Below, piece after piece: positions 22,935-34,087 of a DNA stretch of 64,000 nt. How positions within the stretch are numbered: the first letter of the stretch is position 1; the number at the start of each line of letters is the position of its first letter. Position numbers and translations under genes: made by a program. The notes beneath the pieces are model-generated. The model was given only the letters and a program-made list of their open reading frames with translations, had not been told where the DNA came from and made no database searches. The stretch is from Phytophthora hibernalis (lineage: Eukaryota > Oomycota > Peronosporomycetes > Peronosporales > Peronosporaceae), in contig JAAKBF010000171.1 in assembly GCA_012656075.1 (NCBI GenBank), forward strand, positions 1,240,001 to 1,304,000, read 5' to 3'.

Positions 22935-23400
22935 AGCCAAGACATCTTCCGGACTCGAGGACATCAATCCGTACCACCGATATCGGTTCAAGAACAAATG
23001 AGAACGTCGCCACTCGAGACGTCGTCAGGACTATAAGAAAATTTCCAGTCGAAGAAGACCCCCACCTCCCTGAATTCCTTAAATGCTCGAGGAGCGTCAT
23101 TTTCCAGTAGTTTGTACATCAGAATTGGGAAGCAGTCGACGTAAACATAAGCTGTAGCGTCTGAAATCGAGTTGGATAAGTTGGCATAGGCACCTAGAAC
23201 AAAAGTCAGTAAATCCCTGCGTTAGTAGCACATACCTCAACACAAAGATGGGTCACTTGACGCTAATATACCACTGCTTTTCGCTACGAAGAGAAATTCG
23301 GAAGCAGTACTGTACGTGGGCGCCGGGGCGTAGCAAATATGTTTGATCCCTCAAATTGGACAAAATCTTGTCTGAGGGTGCGGTGCTTGCTAGGTGGACA
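22935..23400 (-). pseudogene. Decayed copy of the head/coiled-coil/jelly-roll family (copy A)
   Basis: On the minus strand an exon-1-like piece (about 23260-23380) contains SNIFATPAPTY and, in another frame, ISLRSEKQW. After an intron-like gap with an acceptor at 23194-23195 comes SNSISDATAYVYVD, joined directly to CFPILMYKLL, and then LEPISVVRIDVLES in a shifted frame. These correspond to head strands, exon 2, exon 3 and the start of the coiled coil of the gene at 23578-24635. Stops and frame changes are frequent and the jelly roll is absent. The intron that separates exons 2 and 3 in intact copies is precisely missing here. Confidence 0.65.
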
Positions 23401-23577
23401 GGAACGTTAACTTGATAGACACGATGTGAATACAACACTGAGCTTCTAGGAGGAAAGTCACTTGAGTCAGATTGATTGCTAGAGTAATGGAACCGTGGCT
23501 TATTGATCGTGAGCTGTCCATACTACATCGTGCAGTTTGAAGATAAAATGGTAAACAAAATGTTTTTACTAGCATCC

Positions 23578-24635
23578 CTAGACGGATAGCATCGCGAGAA
23601 GAGCAAGCGTCATATAGCCGAAAGAAACGTTGCCATTGGCGTGAACGGAGAGCTGGTCCCCTTTGCTCATATGAACAATGCTTGTGAGCGTGAGTTGCTG
23701 GATACCGCTTGTCGAGCAGACTAGCTGAGTGCCTTTAACCAACTCCATGTGAGTCGAACTCTGGCTGCTTTCAAAACCCACCGAAACGTTCACTTGATAA
23801 ACGCCTGCTTTCAAATCTCGAATGACGCCGTCAGCCACTTTGAGGCCTTCGCAGCGCCAGAGAATCACCCCTTTCAAACCTAGCTGACTCGTTGCTCGCG
23901 CTAGAATAACGCTCGGAGGGTTTCGTGTTTCACGCATGGAATTCACCTCTGATCGCAGGTCCGAGATCATCTTCTTCATGTCATGATCCGCTGCACTTTT
24001 AGTTGCAGCATCAGCCTGAAGACGCTTTACTTCTCTCTGTAGATCCAACACCTTAGACTCCAGGACATCGATCTGCTCAACAGAAACCGGATCCAACTCG
24101 AATGTGAACGTCGCAATCCTGTACTTCATCAATACTTGGACATTCACATAGATGTCCAGTAGCAAACGATCACCGTTGGCGCTCTGAAGTGATCGAGGGA
24201 TTTTAGTGGTCCCGTTCAGAGGCTTCGCCAGTAGCTCATGAAAACACTATGAAGCACATTATTAGCTCGATTGTTCCGTCACCTAACAATATTTTGTAGC
24301 TACCTCGACGTAGTCCGAAGCACTAGCGTCCGGGATAGAGTTTGAAGAATTGACGTAGTTGTCAAGTTCAAGTTCAGCCGTACACCTTGAACGTGTCATG
24401 AAAAGGAGAGTCATGTCAGCATTATAGCGAACACATCGTGTATATGCTCTCGAAGTAGACTCACCATTTTTTTTTGCTGTCGTAGTCCTGGAGTGATATT
24501 CGAAGTATGCCGCTTTTCAACGAAAGTAGGTAGTGATACGTTTGTGATGGGGAGCTTAAAGATGGTAGAACCCTCTAGCTCCGTGTGTGCTTGCAAATTA
24601 GACTTGGATACAGGTGTGGCTCGACTGAGGGGCAT
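23578..24635 (-). CDS. Head domain + coiled coil + C1q/TNF-like protein (copy B)
   Basis: A three-exon gene of about 306 residues: exon 1 24465-24635, exon 2 24304-24385 (82 nt), exon 3 23578-24246; introns of 79 and 57 bp are GT-AG. Exon 1 encodes EGSTIFKLP, then beta strands SLKSGILRISLQDYDSKKKW once one extra base in G4 24549-24552 is discounted; the Trp codon is split by intron 1. Exon 2 gives NYVNSSNSIPDASASDYVE. Exon 3 gives CFHELL, strands LLLDIYVNV, then VSVEQIDVLESKVLDLQREV starting a coiled coil, and a C-terminal all-beta domain (GVYQVNVSVGF, MSKGDQLSVHANGNVSFGY). I infer an XRCC4/PAXX/SAS-6-like head followed by a C1q/TNF-like jelly roll. There is no signal peptide. Function is unknown. 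Confidence 0.7.
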
Positions 24636-25376
24636 CGTAGGCTGATTTGAATGCTGAAGTTTCCAGCCTTATGCGTGAAGCGACGACTTGTACGACTCGA
24701 ATTCAAGGCTATATAAAACTGCCAGCAGTCAATTGTCTGGGATAAGAAAGCATCGACACCTTGTCCGCTATTTGTACATTTGCACACTTTCCTTTAATAT
24801 CACCGTCTCACCCTATCGTGGGCACAATACTGTACAACATTAACGTTTCGACCACAAAACCCGACAAGCCCCCATCCAGCTAAAATATCTCATGGTGTTC
24901 CCATGGCTTCCAATTTATGGTGGCTTCAACTGCGTTATTAAAGCAGAAATGCCCATTATTAAATTTACTACTTCTGAAGTACTTCGAAGTAATGGGCATT
25001 TCTGAGTATTTAAGAGCATGTACAGTGTCTGTAGTGATTATCGGGATGTTGCTTTCAAGTGCCAACACATTTGTGCGCAGATTCAAGAAATGTGTGCCGG
25101 CAAAATACTATTTCGAAGTACTATGTTGTACTTCGAGCTTAACGAACCCATGATCCTGTTATAATTGCTTTCCTACATGTACTGCTTCTTGCTCTCTCAT
25201 CACGAATAAGCGGAGGATTTATATCACATCCACTGATCCGAAAAATAATGTGGACAATTATAGCAATATTTTCCGGCGAAGACACCGAGCATGCACAATC
25301 GTTGAATAAGAAAACTCAAACTCCAGAATTATGGATTTTCCCACACCAAATTACACGTGAATATGTGGAGATCGTA
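24636..25376. other. Spacer with a stem-loop, no gene
   Basis: Upstream region of copy B and downstream region of copy C. A perfect 15-base inverted repeat, CAGAAATGCCCATTA at 24944-24958 and its complement at 24990-25004, flanks an AT-rich loop that itself contains ACTTCGAAGT. A TACATGTA octamer is near 25173. No open frame of interest. Confidence 0.5.
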
Positions 25377-26335
25377 CTAATTGCCAAGACGGGCGAGAGT
25401 TAAGCGGTTGGTTGCGACTAGGTTGGCAGTGCATACCACGGAGAGCTGGTCATCTTTCTCCATTCGAGTGAGGCACGTCAGTGTCGTGGAACTGGGAAAT
25501 TCAATTGCAGATCCGCAATACACCAACTGAACGCAAGCGGAACCTTTCATCAGCTTGATCTGCGACCCATTCAACTCGCAATTGACAACCACCACAACTC
25601 GATAAACACCAGGATAAACAATCCGGATAAAGCTGGTGGCTGCACCTCCAATCGTCCATAGGAGCATATTTCCTACATTTCCGGTTCCTTTGGCATGAAG
25701 TATCTCCATACGATCATCTGCATCACAAGCTTCCAGCTTTTGCTGGAGCTTCTCCACTTCTTTTGCAGGTCACGCACTTTTCCTTCTAGTGCGTCGATTC
25801 GCTCCACTGAACCAGGCTCCAAGTCGAAGGAGAACATCGCGATCCGTTCTTGATGCATCACTTGCACAGTACCAACCGAAATGTCCCATTCTCGCACGGG
25901 TAAAACCCAATTGGGATGTCGGACATCTCTCCACGGGTACCGATATTCATCAACGCATGGAAGCACTAGCAGGGCACCGAGCGAATTGTAATATCAAGTT
26001 AGTTCATGGCCATTTTGCTAAAAATTTCAGTAGCTTTTACTTCGACGTAGTCGGCCGATTGAGCGCACGGAATCGAATTCGTGGAATCCACATAGTCTTC
26101 CAAACTCAATTCTCTCGTGTACCTACATTCACAAAAGTAAGCGATTGATAGAGGACGTTAAAATTGACACGGTACGCAAAGGCAATGGACTACATATACA
26201 TGTACCGGTACATGTATACCATTGCCTCTTGGTATCATAATCCTCGAACCAGAATCGGATTCTGTCGTGCTTAAGGACGATCGCGTATCGATAGACTGGC
26301 GCGGGGGTGGCGCGACGATTGTTGTGCCTTGGTAC
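25377..26335 (-). pseudogene. Head/coiled-coil/jelly-roll family member (copy C), frameshifted
   Basis: The architecture matches copy B. Exon 1 (ending 26230s) encodes VVYQGTTIVAPPPAPVYRYA, then HDRIRFWFEDYDTKRQW; exon 2 is 26041-26122, again exactly 82 nt, giving ELSLEDYVDSTNSIPCAQS; exon 3 is 25377-25965. Exon 3 gives FSFDLEPGSVERIDALEGKV, a Lys/Glu-rich coiled coil and a C-terminal beta domain (GVYRVVVVVNCEL, MEKDDQLSVVCTANL, LTLARLGN). Three breaks, at G5 26303-26307, A4 25902-25905 and T4 25761-25764, are each repaired by one base. No ATG was found for exon 1, so it may be a true pseudogene, or the sequence may be faulty. Confidence 0.6.
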
Positions 26336-26704
26336 ACGACCTCTTTGTGTTGGATTGGCTGTCGAGAGTTAATGAGGAGAGCTGGTCGCTGGTAAATGTC
26401 AGCTCAGTCGCCAACGCTCAATACCAATAATGGTTCTGGAGGTTATTGGTCGAAATGTTCCAGCAAATCCTCGCTCTGGTTCATTATTTCAGCAAGTTTC
26501 CGTATGTAAGGTAGTGTAGTGAGTGTACACTATTAAATGTTGGTTTCTCCTTGAAAGCTACTTTCCGAGCCCCGAGAGGCTTACAGGACATTTCAGATTG
26601 ACTATAATACAAAACCCTCTGAATGCCACTTGATTCAACCCAGAGCCCGGAAATAAATGCAGCACAATCACCTTCGTCGTTGCTTGCACTAGAATAATAT
26701 CATC

Positions 26705-26935
26705 AGCAGTGAACCGATTTTACTTCCTCTTTGAGTTACGAGATCACAGCATATACGTTTCTAGCGTTGGTCTCACGGTCTTTGGTGTGAAGAGTTTGTT
26801 CGTCGCTCAGGAGATCGCGCATTTTCAAATCCAGCACATCGACACGATGACAGAACGAAATTTCAACAACTGGGTCGTCAACGTCATGAAACACCGTCCA
26901 CGAGGGCATAAACCAATTTTATTCATTGGCGAATG
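26705..26935 (-). pseudogene. Relic of the same family, coiled-coil start (copy D)
   Basis: The minus strand reads HRVDVLDLKMRDLLSDEQ followed by a Thr/Glu-rich stretch and a stop, matching the head-to-coiled-coil junction (ERIDVLEAKMRDL) of the other copies. No exon 1, exon 2 or jelly roll is recognisable around it. A degraded fragment. Confidence 0.45.
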
Positions 26936-26939
26936 ATGT

Positions 26940-28500
26940 GTGGATAAAATAATTTTCGGAATGTATCAGCTAAATACCGAAACACACGTGTCCAGTGCAA
27001 CATTCGGTACCAATAAACAACGAATCATTAGCGAAAAGTATGCCAACGACTTTTACCAATGCGACTCGTCTTTGCTTTATACTCCATGTCTAATTTTTAT
27101 TATTATCTAAAAACATCCGGCTATCCTTGCCACCCCATTTTAAAATCAAAACCTAACATTCCCCCACCCCAAATTTTCCGGTGTGTTTTTAGGGTAATTT
27201 TAAAGTTTCACCCACCCCACCCCAAATTGAATGAAAAATTATAGGTGCATCTGCATCGTGTACTATTAATAAGCTTACTACGACTCTGTTTGAGGATGTA
27301 ACCGGTATGAATAGACTTAGTTTCTAACCATAATCACTGCCAGAATCAAAGCAACAACCTATATGAAAGTAAAATAAAACCTTAGTTTTACTTGACGTTT
27401 TACAAGTCAATGTTATATTTAGATAAAATGTAGTAGTAGTAATGTACACGGGTTAGGTGGCAAAAATCCAAAATCCGGACCCACCCCAAATTTCTAAAAG
27501 AACCACCCGTAGCCGAGCAAAACTTGTGGTTTGCGCAACCCTAGCGACCCCCGTGCTTTCTCGAGTTGCTCTGAATGCGTCAAGAAGTTGACTGCTGTGA
27601 CTGCAGGGTACAAGAAAAGAAGCACCAAACACTGTTCCAACTGCAAAATAGCTAAATCATTTCAGAAGCACTTTCATCGCTGACAGGTCATCAATCAATC
27701 AAAGCATTAGGTTGTCGCGGTGCTTCTATTCATTATGGGTTGCCGCTACCATCAATAGCGAGCATGAAAACCAAGAGTTCTCATCTACCAAGACTGAGTA
27801 CTAAATCCTTGGAGATGAAGAATTCAGTCGAGACAAGGAAGGAGAAGATCGTGTAAAACGAAGGAAAGGCGATTGAACGCCTCTCGACGTGTGAACATCC
27901 CTTTCAAACCTATCATACTTACCCATTCAAATTGCTTGTTTAGAACCACATCGGAAACAAAGTTGAAATATGACTGCCGACTCCAATGGTGTAATAGCTA
28001 GCTCCGGTGTCTTCATCTCACTACGATGGCGCACCTACCGCGCAATATCGACGTCAGCAGCTCAAAATCAATCATCGCGATGTGGTCTGTCCACTCAGCC
28101 TGCCTATCAGTTACGTGAGCTTAACACAGACGTGCTTGACATTATCCTGCGTAATTGTCCTTCCCCACGTCGTGTCTTGCTCCAAGTGGCCTAGCGACTA
28201 CGATTAGTCAGTTCTCCGTAAATTCAATTGAGAAATACCACACCCTGAACAAACCAAACCAAAGCAGGGCTAGTTCAACCCAAACCAAAATTTTAAGAAA
28301 ACCAGGTTTGAATTCTTTTCATGGTTTGAATCCCGTTCGATTCGTAACTCCAAACCAAGGCGACGATTTTTGCGAACCATCGTGTTGGTTTGAACCCAGG
28401 CTACTTTTCATCAAGGGTCGCAGCGCAGTACGGCCTTTGTAAGGCTGCTGCTCTCATGAAGGCAGTTTGTGATCGTACACATTGACTCGTGCAGTAATTT
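26940..28500. other. Intergenic, AT-rich, no gene recognised
   Basis: About 1.5 kb with only short frames. One open plus-strand stretch at 27970-28194 has no recognisable domain. Between about 28240 and 28390 the motif AACCAAACC/GGTTTG recurs several times in both orientations. I see no gene that I can support. Confidence 0.4.
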
Positions 28501-28513
28501 GCTTCATCTTGAA

Positions 28514-30007
28514 ATGGCTCAGTCATCAACGGCTATTATTGTTCACGAAAATGAAGGAGGACATATTTCTTTGGAGGAACCTATCGTCTTCACGCGTGAT
28601 CAAGGCCCAGTCGCGTTCTAGAACAATGTGCAGCAACGTCAGCAGATTTTTGTTCAAGAAGAAATCGTTCTCAGAAATCAAGAGTGGTGGAGGAGTTAGG
28701 CAGAGAGTTACAGTACTCACAAGTTCGAAACGATGAAATGTTTCTTAAGATTGCTCAATATACACACGACCATGTTATTAACACTGCTGCTGACACGGAA
28801 AAACGTTTGGGTTGTCATATTCATGTCTATTTCGATGGTGTTCAGGCGCAGTATGAAGCATTATCAAAATAGCAAGTTGAATGCCAAGCGGCGGAAATCG
28901 ATAGGCGGTTCGAATGCATCGCACAAGCTGCTCGTGGGCATGACAACGCATTTGCTGTGGATGCTGTGGATTCTGTTGCTGATGAACTGTGAAATCAAAT
29001 CAAGGGTGTGTTGTCAATAATGGAGACCGCAATAAATTTACACAACACTACCCACGCACAGGTGGGCGAAGACAAATTACAGTCACCGCCTCGAAAAGTT
29101 CAAGATGACTTCGAAGCTGCAGCGGATCTACAGTTAGAATGGATAGAAAAACAACTCAATGCCAAACTTTATGCGGCTAAACAAGCTGCAGAAATTGAGC
29201 GACAAACCAGCGCCGCCTACGCAACCACCGGGTGGGGCGACCATCGCTTCAATGGTCCAGCATGGCGGGCTTCGCGACGCTCTTCGGATCTGGAGACAAT
29301 CAAACACTCATCACATTGACTAGCTTGGATCACAGAGCGTTTCGATACTTGCTAGGGTGCTTCAAGCAGCTCCACGAAAGATAGACACCCTACGGACCCC
29401 CGGCGCTGCTCTGCACCGCGTACGTGACAACGCCTGCGGACGCCGACGCCCACTAGATGCTATGCAGTGTTAGGCTCTTGTACTGGCGTGGACGCGTACC
29501 CGTGGCCGAGAGTTCTCTCTGTGCATCATCTTTGGCGTCACCGCAAGCGTGTGCTCGCTGTTCTTCCGATTCCCGAGCTTGTTAGATTCCTTTTGAACCG
29601 CAAGAAAACCAATTGGGCAGCCGTGCAGCTGAATTGGCTCAATAGTATGAATATACGATTAAAGATCGTCTTCAGCAAAACTTAGATGACGCCGATAAAG
29701 CGTTTCATCTGAAAACTCAACAGCATATCGATGCGCGCTTAGGGGAGACTGTAACACAACTCGAGCAGACAAAATGTCTGTTGCCGCAATCACCAAACGT
29801 ACCACGACTGTTGAAGAAAAGATTCAAAGTCAACTACAGGAATCCCAAGCGGCTATTGGAATGAGGATTGAGTGTATGGAACAAAAGCTTCGAGACCTAA
29901 AGAAAGCTACTGATGTGAGCAACATCGAAATGAGTGCGCAAGTGAAGCGTGCAGCTACAGAATACACAAGGGTTCCCTGGTCTGAAAAGTCGCTTCGACA
30001 ATATTGA
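28514..30007 (+). pseudogene. Broken coiled-coil gene interrupted by a transposase fragment
   Basis: The plus strand shows a series of Glu/Gln/Ala-rich coiled-coil stretches: from MAQSSTAIIVHENEGGHI at 28514, ELGRELQYSQVRNDEMFLKI at about 28690, then QLEWIEKQLNAKLYAAKQAA at about 29130, and after a gap DDADKAFHLKTQQHIDARLG and SQLQESQAAIGMRIECMEQK. Several stop codons and frame changes break it. The transposase-like piece at 29262-29640 sits in the middle. I do not recognise the coiled-coil protein. Confidence 0.45.
29262..29640 (+). mobile_element. Plant-transposase-like (Harbinger-type) fragment
   Basis: The plus strand starts MAGFATLFGSGDNQTLITL, continues with DHRAFRYLLGCFKQLHERYT and, in shifted frames, LVLAWTRTRGRELSLCIIFG. 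These blocks resemble the N-terminal part of DDE_Tnp_4 / plant-type Harbinger transposases found in oomycetes. No catalytic core follows. It lies inside the broken coiled-coil gene. Confidence 0.45.
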
Positions 30008-30119
30008 AGATACCAACCTGCAGCTCAAAGAAACCCGATTGTACAAGCAGTTCTCAGTGAAATATTGTCAATAATGTTTCCGGGAAAACTGAATAGGTCG
30101 CTCCCGCCGTATTGGCTTC

Positions 30120-31548
30120 ATAGCCTCCAGCACCATTCGAACCGAAACTCGACGCTCGCTCTCTGATCATTTCATACGGACACAATGCACCTGAAGCAAA
30201 CCAATCCGGGATATTGCCCACGCCAAATGGTGAAGACAGATTTCACCCACGAGCGCAGGATGAAGGAAGTAGCCCAGGATAAATAGAGGATGATACCAAG
30301 CCGTCCAGCGCTCCTCGACACAACTAACAAGCGTGTCGGCGTTGCGAAACCACTACAGATTTCCCCGAACGATCTCACAACGTCCGCTAAAGTATTTTCA
30401 TCACACTGCAGCCGATAAGATGCAATGCATAGAGGACGCACCACCTTTCAGCATCCTCTAGTTCGCTCCAGATATGCTGCTTATCGAGAACACGCAATTC
30501 GCAGATCAGAGTAGCTCCGATACGCAAACAGGAATTCTTCAAGGGCAGGCCGTACACGAAGGAGGGATGCAAAACATTTCTGCATTGAGTTCAACCGGTT
30601 AACACAGAGCGAAAAGAGAGTGAGGGGGCGCTTCCCGTAGCGTGCTATCATTGGGAGATTTGCGCGAACTAACCACTTTTCGGAGGAAGCATTTAGAATA
30701 CGGACGACCGCTGCAGTTTACTCCGAGACCTCTTTAAAGACGCGTTTCAACACAGCTTTCACCAAGTTGTTTACATCGTGAGCGAAACAGTGCAGAAAAC
30801 AGATTCTAGGCCACCTCAGCGCTAGAATACTCCTTGCTCAACCACACTGACCAGCATTATCAGTCACAATTGTGCCAACATTCCAGCCTCCATCTAGCAT
30901 CTCCCCAAAATATCTTCGAGTTGTCTCGCAAACACTATTGCATGGTGCTTTGATCCAGTATTTCTCAACTCGTACGTTAATACATCGTCAAAAGAGAAAG
31001 TTGGCACCCCAAAACATGCTGTTCCGAGAAGTGTTGCCATACATCCAAAAGAAAATTAACCCGTCCACCTGAAATTCGCTGTATTGCTGCCATTTTCTTG
31101 TACTGCTCTCCGGCATACACGCCAGCATATTCATCAAGAATATCAGATCGACGAGAAAGTGCTCCCTCACACTTCTCATTTAACCACAGCAACAGCCTTC
31201 TGGCGGACGATAGCTCAATAAAAGATCGGGTAGCAGGGCTTCGGACTGAAACTCACGGAGAAGCCTCCACAACATTTGACGCTCTGTCGCAGTGAATGTC
31301 ACTCGGCGCTTTTGCTTCTTGCTTGACGGAGCGAGCGAATTTTCTCCAGCACGGTTTGAGCAAAAATCTCGCCATCGTAGTGACAACAACGCTCCGGGTG
31401 CTTCATCCTGTAGGCTTTTCACCCACGGACTCGTTCGGGCTCGGGTCCATGGCATAAGTCTCGTCGATTCTGTTGAATTCAACGACGCGGTTTCAGGAGG
31501 ACAACCCTCCCACGGCGTCCAGCCGCCGTTAGCGTTGTGGATACACAT
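30120..31548 (-). pseudogene. hAT-like (DUF659-type) transposase relic
   Basis: Minus-strand pieces include GGWNVGTIVTDNAGQCG, then (after a stop) LRWPRICFLHCFAHDVNNLV and, downstream, ENTLADVVRSFGEICSGF. The first two fit the DUF659/hAT pattern of a catalytic Asp in VTDNA and a following CxAHxxN block. Upstream at 31180-31548 is a Lys/Arg-rich frame that may be its N-terminal part. Many stops and frame changes show that it is dead. Confidence 0.5.
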
Positions 31549-31817
31549 GAAGTATGAGAATAACTACAGTAATTTGCCTCAATAGCGAGGTCCTGATATG
31601 TATTTACTTTCCAAGTGAAATTAATGTTTGAAGGATGTGAGCCATTTATGATCTTAGTGTGTGTGTGTGGGTACCACGCGTGTTTGTCCTTCTCCCCTCA
31701 ACCCACCAGTGTGCCCGTACAGTTTTAACACTTCCCTTTAAAATCGACAAGTTCAAGTCCATCGGGACTCACTTTGCTATATGGGAAGATTAACTCCTGC
31801 GAAGTGGCTTACAGCAT

Positions 31818-33053
31818 TTAAAGCGATCCCGATGTGGAGTCGCCGTTCGTGTAGGAGGCACTCGTGACCTTGCCACCTTCCGCGATGAGGTACTCGGGAC
31901 GCTGCGGCTTGCCGTCGAAGAAGCGCTCGAGGATCTCCTTGGTTCCTGCCGCGTATCGAGCCTGCGCGTCCAGCGTCGTGCCCGAGTAGTGCGGAGTCAT
32001 GGCGTGACGCGGCATGGAGCGCCACGGGTGGGTGGCCGACGCCGGCTGCGGGAACCAGACGTCACCCGCATAGCCCTGGAGGTGTCCGCTCTCGACGGCC
32101 TTGACCAGCGCGTCCTTGTCCACGATCTTGCCTCGAGCCGTGTTGACGAGGTACGAACCCTTCTTCATCTTGCTCAGCATCTTGGCGTCGAAGAGATGCT
32201 CGGTCTCCGGGTGCAGCGGACAGTTGATGGACACGACGTCGCACTCCCGAACCATGTCTTCCACGCTCGGGTGCCACTTGACATTCAGCTCCTTCTCCAG
32301 CTCAGCTGGCAAACGCACCTACAGCATCAAACACACGACAGTGTTAACAACACTGCATCAGAGTATCACTAGAGTTTAAGCTCTTACCTTGTCAGTGTAG
32401 TGCAACTGAACGTCAAACGGTTTGAGGCGGCGCAGCACGCGTTGGCCGATGCGACCTGCCGCCACGATGCCCACATGCTTGTCTTCGAGGTCGTACGCAT
32501 TGTTGGCGATGGCTGCGATATCCCAGTCGCCGTCGACCACCTGCTTGTAGGCGGGCATGTAGTTGCGCACGAGCGAGAGGATCATCATGACGACGTGCTC
32601 AGCGACGCTCACGACGTTGGAGCCCGTGACCTCGGCCACCGTAATGTTGCGGTCGCACGCCGCCGCCAGGTCCACGTGGTCCGAGCCGATGCCGGCCGTG
32701 ATGGCCAGTTTCAGCTTGGGCGCCTTGGCGATGCGGTCGCGCGTAACGTAGGCCGGCCAGAAAGGCTGCGAGATGACCACGTCGGCGTCGTGCAGGTTGC
32801 GGGCGAACTCGGACTGGTCTCCATCCTTGTCGGACGTCACGACCAACTCGTGGCCGCGGTCCTCCAGGAACTTGCGCAGCCCCAACTCGTTCTCGACGCA
32901 GCCGAGAATCTTGGGATTCTTCTTGCCGTGTTCGCCACCCTCGTAGAGCGCACACAGGACCTTCATGTGCTTCGGCGCGCTGGCGGTGAAGTTGCGCGTG
33001 GCGGCGGCGGAGCGTGCGGCGACGCGGGAAGTGATCTTGGTGGAGGTGAACAT
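31818..33053 (-). CDS. FDH: NAD-dependent formate dehydrogenase, mitochondrial
   Basis: Two exons, 32388-33053 and 31818-32318, separated by a 69-bp GT-AG intron (32319-32387, phase 0), encode 388 residues. It oxidises formate to CO2 with NAD+. The N-terminus MFTSTKITSRVAARSAAATR is a typical mitochondrial presequence. Diagnostic features are NITVAEVTGSNVVSVAEHVV, the FDH-type dinucleotide loop GIVAAGRIGQ (AAG in place of GxG), NTARGKIVD, and the C-terminal catalytic block PHYSGTTLDAQARYAAGTKE containing the active-site region. Length matches plant and fungal enzymes. The start at 33053 was chosen because the upstream in-frame ATG at 33146 would place non-targeting sequence ahead of the presequence. 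Confidence 0.95.
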
Positions 33054-34087
33054 GGTTGACTTCAGGGGTAAGGCTTGCAACTTGAGGAGTTGGATGTAAA
33101 TCGCAGAATGACGAGGTTGGGAGTGATGAAAGTGACCAGAATTCATCCTTCAAGTCGGGCATTGACGTCTGCAGAGAGGAGAGGTCTGCGTCTGCGACTT
33201 GTCCAAGTTGAAGTGACAAGCCTTTTCCGGTGATTTGCAAGGTGGCGCATAAACCTATTACTCCTGTCTGCCGACAAGTTCGTGGCACATTGGACATTGT
33301 TGTTACCGAAGCGGGTGCATTGGTATCTGAGACCGCGCCAAACAATAATTTAAGCACACCATTGTGTCTTGTGCATCTTTTCAACCAGCCCTTGGTTGCT
33401 TTCGAATATGTACGATCGCCACCTTTCAGACCCTCAAAATAGCACATGAACATTTGTTTGGATGGTGATCCGCTGAAAGGTCTTAGATTGTCGGTTATTA
33501 ATAGGAAATGGTCCGTTTTACTGTAGTGGTTCGTAAGCACCAGTTCGTTTGACCGTCTCAGTGAGGTACACTCAAGCTGGACCTGGCGGGGATTTAAACG
33601 AAACTTCATGCATTGACAATGACTGTGAGGCGTGCATTTGTATCCTAACGGCAGCCAGCAACGCATGTCGAGTCAGTTGCTGGGTGTCCTCGTCAAACAC
33701 CTCCAAGACGTAAGCAAAGTAGGCACCACAACGAGTAAGGCACACGTATGCCGTTCATGCTCGCCCACCCAGGTCGTTTGTGATTGGTGGATGCTTTTTG
33801 AAGCAAAATTGCCCATCCCCTTTGCGGCATAATCGGATTACTTCCTGAACCGGTACCTCTACCGACAATTTGGCGCACCAAGCAGCACATCTTTGACGCG
33901 CAGCAACACTGCAAGCGGAGCACCCCACGCCACCGGTCACATTGCATCGAAGTGGAGAACGGCACACAATGAGCACCACACAACAAAACTGCAGAACTGC
34001 CTCGTGCAGCCCCAGTTCGGCCGATTCAAGGTCGGCCTCGCCACCGTCGGACTCCGTCACCACGTGGCCACGCGCTGGCTGGCAGCT
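33054..34087. other. Divergent intergenic region
   Basis: One kilobase between the starts of FDH (-) and the bZIP-like gene (+). It should hold both promoters. Short frames are not conserved, and no repeats or transposon ends are recognised. Confidence 0.5.

Noticed and set aside
24467..24475. Frame error in the T9 run of copy B exon 1
   Set aside because: Once the C4/G4 run at 24549-24552 is corrected, the nine bases encode three Lys in frame and the Trp split works, so T9 is probably right.
32400..33059. Plus-strand frame of 219 codons over formate dehydrogenase
   Set aside because: Antisense to a well conserved, spliced FDH gene.
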